Positions 1 through 9,104 are shown, numbered from the stretch's first letter. The stretch: 64,000 nucleotides of DNA from Kitasatospora sp. NBC_01250 (GCF_036226465.1 NZ_CP108476.1:8866001-8930000); one strand, 5' to 3'. Numbers and translations: made by a program. Notes: generated by a model from the letters alone, not told the origin.

Positions 1-209
1 GTCGGCGTGCCGGCCGGAAGTCCTCGTACTGGACGTACTTGGGCTTTCGGCCGGTGCGGCGAGAGTGCGTGCCGGGCGTCGCGACGGGGCGAAGGTTGCC
101 TGACGCGGCACTAGCTCTCGGCGCCCCGATTCAACTCGACTGGGCATAGGCCAGGATCTGTGCAGCTGGACGGCTTGGCCATGGCCCGGCCGGTGGCTCC
201 GTCAGTCGA

Positions 210-350
210 TCAAGCGGCCTGCTCCTCGCGCTCGACGAGGATGCCGTTCTCGAACCGTGCACCTGTACGGACCAGGCGCGGTTGGAGTTCGAGTGGATGC
301 GTCACAGCCCGGGTGACACGGATCAGGACCGATCTGGCCCCGGAAGCGGA
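210..350 (-). pseudogene. 3' remnant of an unidentified gene
   Basis: A minus-strand frame ends at a TGA at 210-212 with a coherent tail reading ...LQPRLVRTGARFENGILVEREEQAA. The codon usage and the acidic tail look protein-like, but there is no start codon or ribosome binding site upstream, so at best this is the 3' end of a lost gene. I do not recognise the family. The rest of positions 1-900 shows no convincing gene. Confidence 0.25.
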
Positions 351-357
351 TGACGTA

Positions 358-393
358 GGACGGTGTGGCATCCGGGTGGGTGCCACACCGTCC
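358..393. terminator. Perfect 13-bp hairpin
   Basis: GGACGGTGTGGCA and its exact complement are separated by a 10-nt loop. This is a factor-independent terminator-like hairpin without a U-tract, as is common in high-GC actinomycetes. It stands alone in an otherwise empty stretch. Confidence 0.5.
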
Positions 394-901
394 CACCGGT
401 GCCTGGAGGGGTGAACCGAAGGGTGCAGCCGCCTGGCGGCTGGTGCCGCCGTATCCGCAGGTCAGGGCCTATGGGCAAGCCCTTCTCGCGCGACGACACC
501 TCCTTCCGCGCGAGAGCCGCGGAAGAGAGGGGCCAGTCGATGCCGGGCCGGATGCCAGGCCAGCCGGTGCGCTGGCGCGGGCCCGTGCCCGCACGGATGG
601 TCGGCGCGACGCACGCGATCGTGATGGAAGCGACCGTTCCCGGACCGCGAGCCTCCTCCCCGGCTACGCCCCTGGCCCGGCCACGTGGCTCCTCCGGGCT
701 CAATGGCGATCGTCCGAGAGCCCAGCCTGGCTACGCAGCGACGGCGCATTACCGGGCAGCGACGTGCCGATGGCGGCCCCCGGATTGCAGAGGGCCGCCA
801 TCGGGCTCCATGGCACCAGATCAGCACGGGGTCACGGCGGGCTGTTGTTCGTGACCTGGTCGGATCACGGTCGCTGTGGTCGCCGCTTTCAAAGGGATGA
901 G

Positions 902-1465
902 CTAGGTCCCCACGAGGTGTTCGATGATTTTGGAGAAATATGCGTTTCGGTCTCGCATCAGCTCGATGCTGGCTACGATGGCGCTGCTCTTGTTGACCGG
1001 TGTGAACGTTGTTCCGGCAACCGGGATGGCGATGATCGTCAGATGAAATTCCGGGAATTGGTTTCCGGTTTTCCGTACGTGTTCGTGGATGGCGTCGGCC
1101 AGGCGGGTGCGTGGCTGTCCCGGGGCGGTCCGGCTCAGTTTCGCCAGTTCCCTCTTCCGCTGGGAGCTCCAGGCCAGGAGTTCGGTGGAGTGGCGTCGGA
1201 CGAGGGCGCCGAGGGGGCCGTGAAGGCTCTGCGCGGCGTTGGACTCGTGGCCCGGTGATGCCAGAGCGAACTCCCACCACGCTTGCCACCGTGACTCGAT
1301 CTCGGGGACCGTGTCCTGAAGCGGCGTCAGCGGCAGAGGCGGGTCGATCGGCGGCAGGCCGAGCGGGTCGGTAAAGCCAAGCGCGTCACGGATGGCGAGG
1401 GCGAAGGCTATGTCGTGTGAGTAGTCCAGCGTGACCGACCATGCCGTGCTCGGTGCTGCCGTCAT
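902..1465 (-). CDS. Hypothetical protein, 187 aa
   Basis: I do not recognise this protein. It is soluble, with no signal peptide or membrane segment, and has a Trp-rich central helix (about residues 55-70, ESRWQAWWEF) followed by a basic stretch (RRHSTELLAWSSQRKRELAKL). Its ATG lies only 18 nt after the stop of the secreted-protein gene that precedes it on the same strand, so the two are probably cotranscribed. The base composition of the 3' half is lower in GC than the window average, which fits acquisition by transfer. No function can be assigned. Confidence 0.75.
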   Translation of the reverse strand: MTAAPSTAWSVTLDYSHDIAFALAIRDALGFTDPLGLPPIDPPLPLTPLQDTVPEIESRWQAWWEFALASPGHESNAAQSLHGPLGALVRRHSTELLAWSSQRKRELAKLSRTAPGQPRTRLADAIHEHVRKTGNQFPEFHLTIIAIPVAGTTFTPVNKSSAIVASIELMRDRNAYFSKIIEHLVGT

Positions 1466-1483
1466 AGGTTGCGCTCCCTTGTG

Positions 1484-2140
1484 TCAGAAGACCCAGGTGG
1501 TGTCGCTGGGGGCGCCGGTGTGGCAGAGCTCGCCGTCCCACAGCAGGACATCGCTGCTGGCGACGACGCCGGCCGTCTCCCAGGTGGCACCGCCGCTGTG
1601 GATGTCCCACTCGCCGTGCCAATGCTCGTCGACCCCGAGACCGCCGCCCCACGAGTGGCTGTCCGAGCCCCAATTATCGGACCGGTTGACCTGCCAGTGG
1701 TAGGCCACCGCGCCCGTGCCGAGGTCGAAGCCCGTTTCGATCTCCGAGTTGTAGCCGCCCACCGAGTGGATCCAGAGGTAGGAGTCGCCACAGTCGCCGT
1801 CGATCTGGTTCAGGGGGCGGATCCCGGCGCGGTAAGGGGTTCCGTCCGGGTTGGTCGCCGAAGCGGTGGGCACCGCGCGCTCAGTGCCGTCGGGCTCGGT
1901 CACCACCTTGAAGCCGTGCGCTTCGGCCACGGCGTGGTCGACTCCGCTGACGGTCATCGGCAGGACGATCGCCCCGGCCGGCGCGGTGCTCGTGACGGCG
2001 TTCGAAGGTGTTGTGGTCGGGCTGAAGGGTTGGGCGGAGGCCAGGGGCGCCGTTGCGAACGCAAGGCCGACGGCCGGGACGGCGATCAGGGCACTGAACG
2101 CGAGCTTCCCGAACCGGCTCTCAGCTTTTTCGGAAAACAT
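1484..2140 (-). CDS. Secreted hypothetical protein, 218 aa
   Basis: The N-terminus is a Sec signal peptide: basic n-region, a hydrophobic stretch (FSALIAVPAVGLAFATA) and a cleavage region near ASAQP at about residues 34-37. The mature part opens with a Ser/Thr/Pro-rich linker, then a roughly 110-residue Trp/Gly/His-rich domain with two cysteines (CGDSYLW near residue 117 and a C-terminal CHTG) that could form a disulfide. The family is unknown to me. It heads a two-gene unit with the 187-aa gene, and the AT-rich region upstream (2141-2530) probably carries the promoter. Confidence 0.8.
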   Translation of the reverse strand: MFSEKAESRFGKLAFSALIAVPAVGLAFATAPLASAQPFSPTTTPSNAVTSTAPAGAIVLPMTVSGVDHAVAEAHGFKVVTEPDGTERAVPTASATNPDGTPYRAGIRPLNQIDGDCGDSYLWIHSVGGYNSEIETGFDLGTGAVAYHWQVNRSDNWGSDSHSWGGGLGVDEHWHGEWDIHSGGATWETAGVVASSDVLLWDGELCHTGAPSDTTWVF

Positions 2141-2816
2141 GTCGACCTCTTTCGGTTCGGATTCGACTGGATCTTCGGCGACGATCGGCGCCGATCTGAA
2201 TCATTGCATTCGAACAAAGTTCTCGCTCGAGAATATCTGTCAGAAGTGGAAATTGACGCAAAGTACTGCTGGACATAGGAGGTATTCGGCTCATTTGGGT
2301 AAATGTCTTGAATGTTCCATGCCTCCCTTTCGCCCGACTGAGCCGCACGAATGGGCTCCGTGGTACGGAGCTGCGCCGAGACGGGTGGGAGAAAACAAGC
2401 CACCATTGAATATGGAGGGAGAAATTCCATAAGTACTGCGTCATGCGCCTGACAATTCTGGAAAATGGATTGACGGGTCAGAAAAATTCCGAACCGGCTT
2501 GCTTTTCCGACAATCTGGGAACTTCAGGGCAGATGGGCCCTGGCACGCCCGCGAGGCAGCCACCGGCATGGGGTACCGGATCCACCCTCGGTGGCGGCGG
2601 GCGGGTACGGACGGCGGCGGCATCCCCCCTCGGGCGACGGGGTCCGGGTCGTGCAGGGTACCGGCTGGCTTCGTCAGCCAGGTCACAACCTGGAACAGCG
2701 GGTGGAGCCGCGCGAAGTCGGTGCCCCCACCCGCTGCCAGGTCCTCGGTGACCACCCGTGGGCGGCAGCGCTCCGGCTCGGAGCCGCTCTCTTTGCCTGC
2801 CGCTACCGCTGCCGGA
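2141..2816. other. AT-rich intergenic region
   Basis: No convincing gene is seen. Positions 2221-2280 are about 45% GC against more than 70% in most of the window. The AT-rich part lies directly upstream of the secreted-protein gene and is the likely site of its promoter. The sharp composition change suggests foreign origin of the first two genes. Confidence 0.6.
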
Positions 2817-5800
2817 TCAGGACGGATCGGTGGTGGTGAGCGCGTCCAGGCGGGCCTGGACGCGCTCGACGTCGGGGCGCATGCTGAGGCTTCGGTAGGC
2901 TGCCAGCGCCTGGTTCAGGTACTCGGCGCCTTGCCCGGTTCCCTCGGTGGAGCGCAGCAGCATGGCACCGATGCCCTCCAGGGCGATCGCCTCGTCGTCG
3001 CGGTGCTGCACTTCCCGGGTGAGGCGCAGTGCATCGCGGTACGTGGCCAAGGCGTGGGCCGTGTCGCCGGCGGCGGCAAAGACGGCGGCATAGAGGTTCG
3101 TCGCCCACGCTTCGTTGTCGTAGGAGTTCATCTCGCGGTAGATGTCCAGGGCTCGGGCATGCGCGTCCAGCGCGCCCGCGTAGTCCTCGACCGTCATCCG
3201 CATCCGCCCCAACCCGATGAGTGCGCCGGCCCGGTCCAGCCACTCACTGTGGCCGGACGGCGGACGCGACTGCTCGGACAGTTCCTGATAGATCGTCAAT
3301 GCGCGGCCGTCGGCGTCGGCGGCGCCGGCCTCGTCCCCGGTGGCCCTTCTCACCTGTCCCAGCACGGTGAGGGTCTTGGCCTGGCTCAGCCGGTGGCCCA
3401 ACTGCTCGTAGCGGCTCAGCGCCTGGGACAGGTCCTCGACGGCTCCCGCGGTGTCCCCGGTCAGTCGTCGCAGCCTGCCGCGATGACCCAGTGAACCGGC
3501 CTGGCCGATCAGGTCGTTCGACTCGAGGTACAGCGCCAGCGCACGCGAGTGTGCGTCGGCGGCAGCAGGGTAGTCCCCGGTGCTCCTGAGCACCCGCCCG
3601 AGCTCGTTCAGAGCATCGGCTTGGCCGGCCCGTTCGGACACCTGCTGGAACAGGTCGGCGGCGCGGGCATGTGCGTCGGCGGCGGCCACGTACTCCCCGG
3701 TCATGTGCAGCACGCGTCCGAGGTTGTTCAACGCGTCGGCTTGCCCGCCGCGGTCGCCCAGGTGTTCTGCGGCGGCCGCCGCGGCGGCGTGCAGGGCCCG
3801 TGCCCGTGACCAGGGGCCGTCGGCGTAGAGCAGTTCGGCCAGGCCCTCGGTCAGTGTGACCACGTGTTCGAGCCACCCCTGGCGGGTGGCCAGTGCGAGG
3901 CAGGCCTCCAGGGTGGCGCGTTCGGCGCGGAGCCAGGTGTACGCCTCGTGCGGGGAGGGCAGGGCCGGCGCGTGGGCAGGGGCCGAGCCGTGTTGCTCGT
4001 GCCGGGCGTACTCGAAGGTCCTCGTGTCGGCCGAGACGGAGGTGTGCCCGTAGTAGTTCAGCAGCCGCTGCACCGCCGCGCCCCTCTGATCGGCCGGGTC
4101 GCCCTGCGCCAAGGTGTGGGCGTGGGCGCGGATCAGGTCGTGCATCCGGTAGCGGCCGGCCGCGGGTTCGGCCAGCAGATTGTGGTCGACCAGGTCCTGC
4201 AGCAGGTCCTCGGTGTCGGTGAGGTCGCAGTCCAGCAGGGCCGCGGCGGCGTAGGCGTCGATCTCGGCCCCGGGGCTCAGGCTGAGACAGCGGAAGAGGG
4301 ACTTCTGGTCGTGGGTCAGGTTCTGGTAGGACAGGTCGAACATGGAGGTGAGGTCCCGTTCTCCGTCGGAGAATCGCTGCAGGCTGGGGCGGGCGTCACG
4401 CAGTCTGCGCGCGAGGCGCGACAGGGTCCAGGTGGGACGGATGCGGATGAGGGCGGCGGCGATCCGCAACGCCAGGGGCAGGCCCCCGCACAACTCGACG
4501 ATCTCTTCGAGCAGGGGATCGTCCGCCTGGGTCCGGCCGGGCCCGGCCACCTCGCGGAAGAGCGCCACGGCATCCCTCATCGGGAGTGCGTCCAGCGGCA
4601 GGGACGACGCGTCGTCCAGTGCGCCCAGTCGTCTTCGGCTGGTCACCAGCACCAGGCATCCGCTGTCGCCAGGCAGCAGCGGGCGCACCTGCGCTTCGCT
4701 GCGGGCGTTGTCCAGGATGATCAGGGTCCTGGTCCCGGCCAGGCGGCCGCGGTAGAGCGCCGCGCGGGCGTCGAGGTCCGCGGGGATCCGGCCCGGAGGC
4801 ACTCCGTAGCCCTGCAGCACAGCGGCGAGCGCGTCGGCGGGGTCGCGCGGGGTCATGCCTCGGGTGTAGCCGTGCAGGTCGACGAAGAGCTGACCGTCAG
4901 GGAATCGCTCAGCGAGTCGGTGCCCGGCGTGGACGGCCAGGGTGGTCTTGCCGATCCCGGCCATTCCGTCGATGGCCCAGATCACCACTGTTCCCGACGA
5001 ACCACCGGGATCGTCGGTGATGTCGAGCAGTTGAGCGAGTTCTCGTTCGCGGCCGGTGAATGCGGAGGTCGTGGCGGGCAACTGGCGGGGAGTCCCGTCC
5101 GTGCCCCGGTGGTCGGGGGCCGTGACCTGGGTCAGGCCCCCGGGCTTGCCGGGCAGGCCGATCAGGGCGGCGAGTTCGGCGAGCCGGTCGGCGTCAAGGC
5201 GTTGGTACCAGTGGTCGACCCGGTAGGCGGCCAGCGCGCCGGGGCCGTCCTTGGGGTGGTGCTTGCCGATCACCCCGACCAAGGTGTCCCCGCAGAACAC
5301 CGGGGCGCCGGACATCCCCTCCCAGGGGGAGCGTCCGCGGTCCGGGTCGGGTGCCGGTTCCCGGACCTGGATCTCCAGCGTTCCCTCCCGCCGGTTGGCC
5401 CAGTTGGTGGCATGGCCGGTGGCGTGCTCGCAGTCGCGGTACTGGGTCGGTCTGCCGTCGGCGCCCGGGCGCGCCGCATCGTCGCGGACCTTGAACCGTG
5501 GAAAGCCCATGGTCTCGCACTCCACCGGCGGTCGGACGATGCGGCCGAAGCGGACACGAGCCACCGGTGGCACGGGGCCCGGCGGATCGACGGACGCCTC
5601 GAGGATGCGCAGGACGGCGATGTCCAGGTCCGCATCCGACCAGGCGGGCTGCGCCCGAGCGGTCCACTGCCCGTCCTGATCGGCGTTGAGACGCACCCTG
5701 ATCGAGGCCGCGCCGTCCAGGACGTGCGCGGCGGTCAGCACCAGGTCCCGGGCCAGCAGGTAGCCCGATCCGCAGCGGCGGCTCCCGCCCTTGGCGGCGG

Positions 5801-5858
5801 TGGAGATGATGACCTCGGCGACGCGCTGCGGATCGAGACCGCCGGAGCGGTCGGTCAC
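2817..5858 (-). CDS. Trypsin-like peptidase/NB-ARC/TPR STAND protein
   Basis: This 1,013-residue protein has three modules. Residues 1-230 are a trypsin-like serine peptidase with the triad visible as H45 (LTAAH), D79 (DIAVL) and S183 (GMSGAP). Residues 265-585 are an NB-ARC ATPase: P-loop GMAGIGKTT (298-306), Walker B LIILD (379-383), a VTSR sensor (405-408), GLPLA (459-463) and an MHD motif (M572-H573-D574). Residues 600-1010 are TPR repeats of the 40-residue DALNNLGRVL type. No signal peptide is present, so it should be cytoplasmic. It overlaps the preceding trypco2 gene by 4 nt. By analogy with STAND ATPases, the TPRs sense a trigger, ATP-driven oligomerisation follows, and the peptidase acts as effector; that mechanism is inference. 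Confidence 0.93.
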   Translation of the reverse strand: MTDRSGGLDPQRVAEVIISTAAKGGSRRCGSGYLLARDLVLTAAHVLDGAASIRVRLNADQDGQWTARAQPAWSDADLDIAVLRILEASVDPPGPVPPVARVRFGRIVRPPVECETMGFPRFKVRDDAARPGADGRPTQYRDCEHATGHATNWANRREGTLEIQVREPAPDPDRGRSPWEGMSGAPVFCGDTLVGVIGKHHPKDGPGALAAYRVDHWYQRLDADRLAELAALIGLPGKPGGLTQVTAPDHRGTDGTPRQLPATTSAFTGRERELAQLLDITDDPGGSSGTVVIWAIDGMAGIGKTTLAVHAGHRLAERFPDGQLFVDLHGYTRGMTPRDPADALAAVLQGYGVPPGRIPADLDARAALYRGRLAGTRTLIILDNARSEAQVRPLLPGDSGCLVLVTSRRRLGALDDASSLPLDALPMRDAVALFREVAGPGRTQADDPLLEEIVELCGGLPLALRIAAALIRIRPTWTLSRLARRLRDARPSLQRFSDGERDLTSMFDLSYQNLTHDQKSLFRCLSLSPGAEIDAYAAAALLDCDLTDTEDLLQDLVDHNLLAEPAAGRYRMHDLIRAHAHTLAQGDPADQRGAAVQRLLNYYGHTSVSADTRTFEYARHEQHGSAPAHAPALPSPHEAYTWLRAERATLEACLALATRQGWLEHVVTLTEGLAELLYADGPWSRARALHAAAAAAAEHLGDRGGQADALNNLGRVLHMTGEYVAAADAHARAADLFQQVSERAGQADALNELGRVLRSTGDYPAAADAHSRALALYLESNDLIGQAGSLGHRGRLRRLTGDTAGAVEDLSQALSRYEQLGHRLSQAKTLTVLGQVRRATGDEAGAADADGRALTIYQELSEQSRPPSGHSEWLDRAGALIGLGRMRMTVEDYAGALDAHARALDIYREMNSYDNEAWATNLYAAVFAAAGDTAHALATYRDALRLTREVQHRDDEAIALEGIGAMLLRSTEGTGQGAEYLNQALAAYRSLSMRPDVERVQARLDALTTTDPS

Positions 5859-6154
5859 CGCTCCTGCTCCCCGGCCTCACCCGAGACCATAGGGGTCCAG
5901 CCCTCCCTGCCTTCGCGGGGGGTGAGGGTGAGCTTGATGCGCTGGGTGGACGTGCGGTCCACGCTGCCGTGGGCGCCGAGACTGAGCACCACGAACCGCG
6001 GTTTGACTTCGGCCGACGCCCCGGCCTCGATCGCCACGGACACCTCGACCTCCACCGGTCCGAGCTCGAAGCGCAGGGCCTCGTCAGCTCCGGCCGCCAT
6101 CGCGTACTCGAGCTCGTCGCGCAGTGCCCGAATGACTTCCGCCAGCTCCAACAT
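5855..6154 (-). CDS. Trypco2 family protein, 99 aa
   Basis: The protein starts with a helix of the form LAEVIRALRDELEYAM and continues as a beta-rich domain with FELGPVEVEVSV and a QRIKLTLTP strand near residues 73-80, the pattern I know from trypco2 (trypsin-co-occurring domain 2). The family is defined by its linkage to trypsin-like peptidases in predicted conflict systems. Its stop overlaps the start of the peptidase/NB-ARC gene (ATGA), so translation is coupled and the two products probably act together. It may be a partner or substrate of the peptidase; the exact role is unknown. Confidence 0.88.
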   Translation of the reverse strand: MLELAEVIRALRDELEYAMAAGADEALRFELGPVEVEVSVAIEAGASAEVKPRFVVLSLGAHGSVDRTSTQRIKLTLTPREGREGWTPMVSGEAGEQER

Positions 6155-6397
6155 CCGCCCCCTTGCCCCACTGCCAGAACTGATGATGCCTCAGTGCAGG
6201 AGCGGTCGCCAGACCGCCTCGTGACCGGCGCCGCGCGGGCCTGGTGACCGGTGCGCGGGCGGCGCTCCCGCCGTACCCGCCCCGGCCCGGCGTCCGCAGC
6301 CCGGGCACCGAGCCCCGGCCGTCCGGCTTCTGACACCGACTCGGATCACCTCGCGCTCGTCAGAAACCGCCTGCACCGGGTCGGGTGGCGGCCACTC

Positions 6398-6663
6398 TCA
6401 GAAGCCGGTGAGGGTGGTCTTGCCGATCGCCGTGCCGGACTCCCTGATCCGGTGGGCCTCGCGAAGGTTCCTGACGTTGATCGGACCGAGGTCCTGGGTG
6501 GCGGTGCTGGTGAGGATGCCGGCGTCCACGAGGCGCGCGATCCGGGCGAGGACGTGGTGCTGCATGGGGTTGACCGCGAGGGCCTCCACCTGGACGAGCA
6601 GGTCGCGCGGGCCGGGCTGGGGGACGGGCACCCGCCCGTCCCGCGCCTGTCGGGGGCTGCCGC
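6398..6663 (-). pseudogene. Internally deleted zinc-type dehydrogenase
   Basis: One frame joins a piece of the N-terminal GroES-like domain of a zinc-binding alcohol dehydrogenase/quinone oxidoreductase (VPVPQPGPRDLLVQVEALAVNP) directly to its C-terminal end (DLGPINVRNLREAH then GTAIGKTTLTGF, stop at 6398). The roughly 240 residues between, including the NAD(P)-binding fold, are missing. The frame is preserved across the junction but no enzyme could be made. It lies divergent to the padR gene, which might once have controlled it. Confidence 0.75.
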
Positions 6664-6670
6664 TCTCCGC

Positions 6671-6702
6671 TACTCGGTGGTACCGTATAGCAGTACTCGG
6701 TA
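6671..6702. promoter_or_regulatory. Putative PadR operator/promoter region
   Basis: The region upstream of padR contains the direct repeat TACTCGGT (6671-6678 and 6694-6701) and an inverted pair TACCG (6681-6685)/CGGTA (6698-6702). PadR regulators commonly bind dyads in their own promoters, so autoregulation is likely. Placement is inferred from the repeats only. Confidence 0.4.
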
Positions 6703-6737
6703 TCACGCAGTACCTGGAGTGCTGAGGAGGACTCGCG

Positions 6738-7064
6738 ATGGACGACCTGACGGAGATGCTGAAGGGCACGCTCGAAGGGTGCGTGCTCGAAATCATCGGC
6801 AGCGAGGAGACCTACGGGTACGCCATCACCCGTCAGCTGAACGAGCTCGGCTTCACCGGCGTCATCGAGGGCACGGTGTACACCATCTTGCTGCGGCTGG
6901 AGCGGAACGGGCTCGTCCAGGTGACGAAGCGGCCGTCCGGGGTCGGTCCGCCGCGCAAGTTCTACGCGCTCAACGACGCCGGACGCGAGGAACTCGCGAA
7001 GTTCTGGGCGAAATGGCGGTACGTCTCATCACGCATCGACAGGCTCAAGGAGGGCGGGAGATGA
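6738..7064 (+). CDS. PadR family transcriptional regulator
   Basis: The 108 residues form the PadR winged helix: LKGTLEGCVLEIIGSEETYGYAI at the start, the recognition region GTVYTILLRLERNGLV (about residues 47-62), then the wing PPRKFYALNDAGREEL. It has a GGAGG-type site 8 nt before the ATG. PadR proteins are dimeric repressors released by small aromatic or drug-like ligands. The stop overlaps the next start (ATGA), so it is the first gene of a coupled trio with two DUF1048 genes, an arrangement often seen beside efflux transporters, although none remains here. Confidence 0.93.
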   Translation: MDDLTEMLKGTLEGCVLEIIGSEETYGYAITRQLNELGFTGVIEGTVYTILLRLERNGLVQVTKRPSGVGPPRKFYALNDAGREELAKFWAKWRYVSSRIDRLKEGGR

Positions 7065-7417
7065 ACTTCTGGGAGAGCGTCACAGGCAGCGATCTCACCA
7101 GGCAGTGGAAGGCGTTCGAGGACCGGGCCGAGGCCCTGCCGGACGACCACCGGGCGGCGTGGGAACAGATCAAGGGCCACCTCGTGCCCCGTGCGGGCTT
7201 CACCGGCCGTGCCCTGATGCCGATCCTGGACGCCGCCCTGGGGCTGCTCGAGGAAACAGCGGCGGACGGGCAGGGCGTCCACGAGGTGCTCGGCGACGAC
7301 ATCCGGGGATTTTGCACGGCGCTGGTCGGCGGAGAGGGGGCTCGAACCTGGCGTGACCGGTGGCGCGAGCAGTTGAACAGGAACGTCGCAAGGAAACTGA
7401 GCCGGCTGGGAGGCTGA
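7061..7417 (+). CDS. DUF1048 domain protein
   Basis: This 118-residue soluble protein is mostly helical and carries the DUF1048 pattern: an N-terminal WKAFEDRAEALPDDHRAAWEQI segment, a central ILDAALGLLEETAADGQGVHEVLGDDIRGF segment and a basic C-terminus. The ATG overlaps the padR stop by 4 nt. DUF1048 proteins typically sit directly after padR genes in Actinobacteria and Firmicutes. Their biochemical role is not established; a function as a PadR partner or in the regulated response is inference from the coupling. Confidence 0.85.
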   Translation: MNFWESVTGSDLTRQWKAFEDRAEALPDDHRAAWEQIKGHLVPRAGFTGRALMPILDAALGLLEETAADGQGVHEVLGDDIRGFCTALVGGEGARTWRDRWREQLNRNVARKLSRLGG

Positions 7418-7418
7418 C

Positions 7419-7745
7419 GTGGGCATCCAGGACATCGTCGAGGGCAAGAAGCAGTGGCGGGCGCACACGGCCCGGGTCAAGGCGCTCCCGCCGGACTACC
7501 GGATCGTCTACAAGGAGATGCAGAGGTACCTGTTGAAGGTCGGACCGGTCTCGCTGCCCGAGGGGCCCCTGCTCCCCGGGATCGTGGACTTCTTCGAGGA
7601 GGGCGTTGCCGAGGGCAAGGGGGTCCTGGAACTGATCGGCACCGACGTCGCCGCCTTCTGCGACGGCCTGGTCGAGGGCTCTGCCACCTGTGCGGACGTT
7701 TACCAGGAATCCCTGAGGCGGGAGCCCGGCGCGGCCGGGACGTAG
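7419..7745 (+). CDS. DUF1048 domain protein (second copy)
   Basis: A GTG-started 108-residue paralogue of the preceding gene with one base between them. It shares the PPDYRIVYKEMQRYL and VDFFEEGVAEGKGVLELIGTDVAAFCDGL segments, matching the family pattern with the loop GKGV equivalent to GQGV in the first copy. Two adjacent DUF1048 copies probably arose by tandem duplication. No membrane segments or catalytic motifs are visible, and the molecular role is unknown. Confidence 0.82.
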   Translation: MGIQDIVEGKKQWRAHTARVKALPPDYRIVYKEMQRYLLKVGPVSLPEGPLLPGIVDFFEEGVAEGKGVLELIGTDVAAFCDGLVEGSATCADVYQESLRREPGAAGT

Positions 7746-7944
7746 CAGCCCGTGGGGTTGGCTTTGGCGGTACTCGGGTGCAGGACCCCGTTGGTCAGCT
7801 GCCGATGATCCCGCCGCCTGCCGCCACGCCGCCCCTTGCTGACGGGCAGCAGCGCCTTCCGACACGCCCGCTCGGGCGGTGCTCGGATCCCCCCGACCAG
7901 TCGTACCCGTCCGAAAAAGAGTCGCATGATCGGAGGAACGCGGC

Positions 7945-8814
7945 CTAGACCAGAGGGAGGTGCGGGTACTGTGCGTTGGCGCTCTGTACGTAGGAGGCGG
8001 GCATCTTGGTCGTGAGGGCTGGGTTGCCCGCCAGGGCGGTGGCCTGATCCTGGGTCAGTGCCGGGACGGCCGGCGTGTTGCCGGCGAGCAGGCAACTGGA
8101 GATCTGGACCGCCAGGGTGAACCCTTCGTGGCGTTGCACCGTGATGACGGTGTTCTGGATGCAGTTGCCCGGTTCGTGTTGGACCTGGACGGGGTCGCCG
8201 GCCGGGTCGGTGGGGCAGGTGCCCGTGTCCGGGCAGGTGAGGGCGCCGGTGCTCGGGTACATGCTGACCCCGAGCTGGCCCGTGCCGTCGGGTGTGTGCA
8301 CCTGGGCGTACACGCTGGGGTAGGGGTCGTTGGTGGAGGGCGGGTTGGCCTCGAAGTGATCGGCGGTCAATCCGGTGGGCAGTGCCTGGACCACGGCGGC
8401 CAGCAGGGCCGGCGCGGTGACGGGGGCCAGCGGGCCGCTGGGGGCCGGCGTCGCGGCGGTGCTCGGTACGGCCGGTCCGGTCGCGGCGCCGCCGGTGGGG
8501 GAGGGGCTGCCCGCCGCGGTGGCGGTGTCGCCCGGCGCTGGGGAAGCAGTTGGGCTCGACAGGGCAGTGCTCGGGGTCGCGGGGGCGCTCGGCGGGCCGG
8601 CCGGCGTGGCGCCGGCCACAGCGTGGCCGCTCTGGTGCCCCCCGGTGTGGCCGGAGCAGGCGGACATGGTCGCCAGGACGAGGACGGCCGTTGCGGCGCC
8701 GACGAGTTGGAGCCGCCGCATCCGGGGCACGGCTGGGCCGACCGGGCCGCCACTCCGCGGCTTGCCGGCGCGGGCCGGTTCCTGGCCGGTGGCGTTGTCG
8801 GACTCGTTGGTCAC
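7945..8814 (-). CDS. Secreted lipoprotein, 289 aa
   Basis: I place the start at a GTG (8812-8814) preceded by AGAAAGG at a proper distance rather than the longer open frame, because it gives a standard lipoprotein signal: basic RMRRLQLVG, hydrophobic AATAVLVLAT, and lipobox MSAC with C53. After the cysteine follow about 90 residues of Ala/Pro/Ser/Thr-rich linker and a roughly 150-residue globular domain containing three cysteines (CPDTGTC and NCIQN). The family is not recognised. It should be anchored to the outer face of the membrane. Confidence 0.82.
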   Translation of the reverse strand: MTNESDNATGQEPARAGKPRSGGPVGPAVPRMRRLQLVGAATAVLVLATMSACSGHTGGHQSGHAVAGATPAGPPSAPATPSTALSSPTASPAPGDTATAAGSPSPTGGAATGPAVPSTAATPAPSGPLAPVTAPALLAAVVQALPTGLTADHFEANPPSTNDPYPSVYAQVHTPDGTGQLGVSMYPSTGALTCPDTGTCPTDPAGDPVQVQHEPGNCIQNTVITVQRHEGFTLAVQISSCLLAGNTPAVPALTQDQATALAGNPALTTKMPASYVQSANAQYPHLPLV

Positions 8815-9104
8815 GTCGGATGCCTTTCTGGTGGTGTGTGTCGAGGGCCGGCCGTGCGCACTCGCAAACGCGGGTGCTGTCCGCCGCAACGGTCGGTGCA
8901 CCCGGCGGCGGTTCGGTGGTGCTTTCCTGTGCGGGAGCGTCGACCGTCCGCGGGCCGGGCACCGGTTCGGCCGGCCGGGGGGCTGGTGGTCGGGGCCGGA
9001 ATGATCTCATCACGAAGGCGTCCCGGGTCGACTACCGCCCCGTACGTCGCCGGCCTCACGCTCATGGCCGGGTCCGGCACCGTGGTCGTTACGGTGCGGA
9101 TGCC

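Noticed and set aside
3864..6224. Long open plus-strand frame antisense to the trypsin/NB-ARC gene
   Set aside because: It is a GC-bias shadow: no binding site, no domains, Gly/Gln/Val-rich composition, and the opposite strand has complete motifs.
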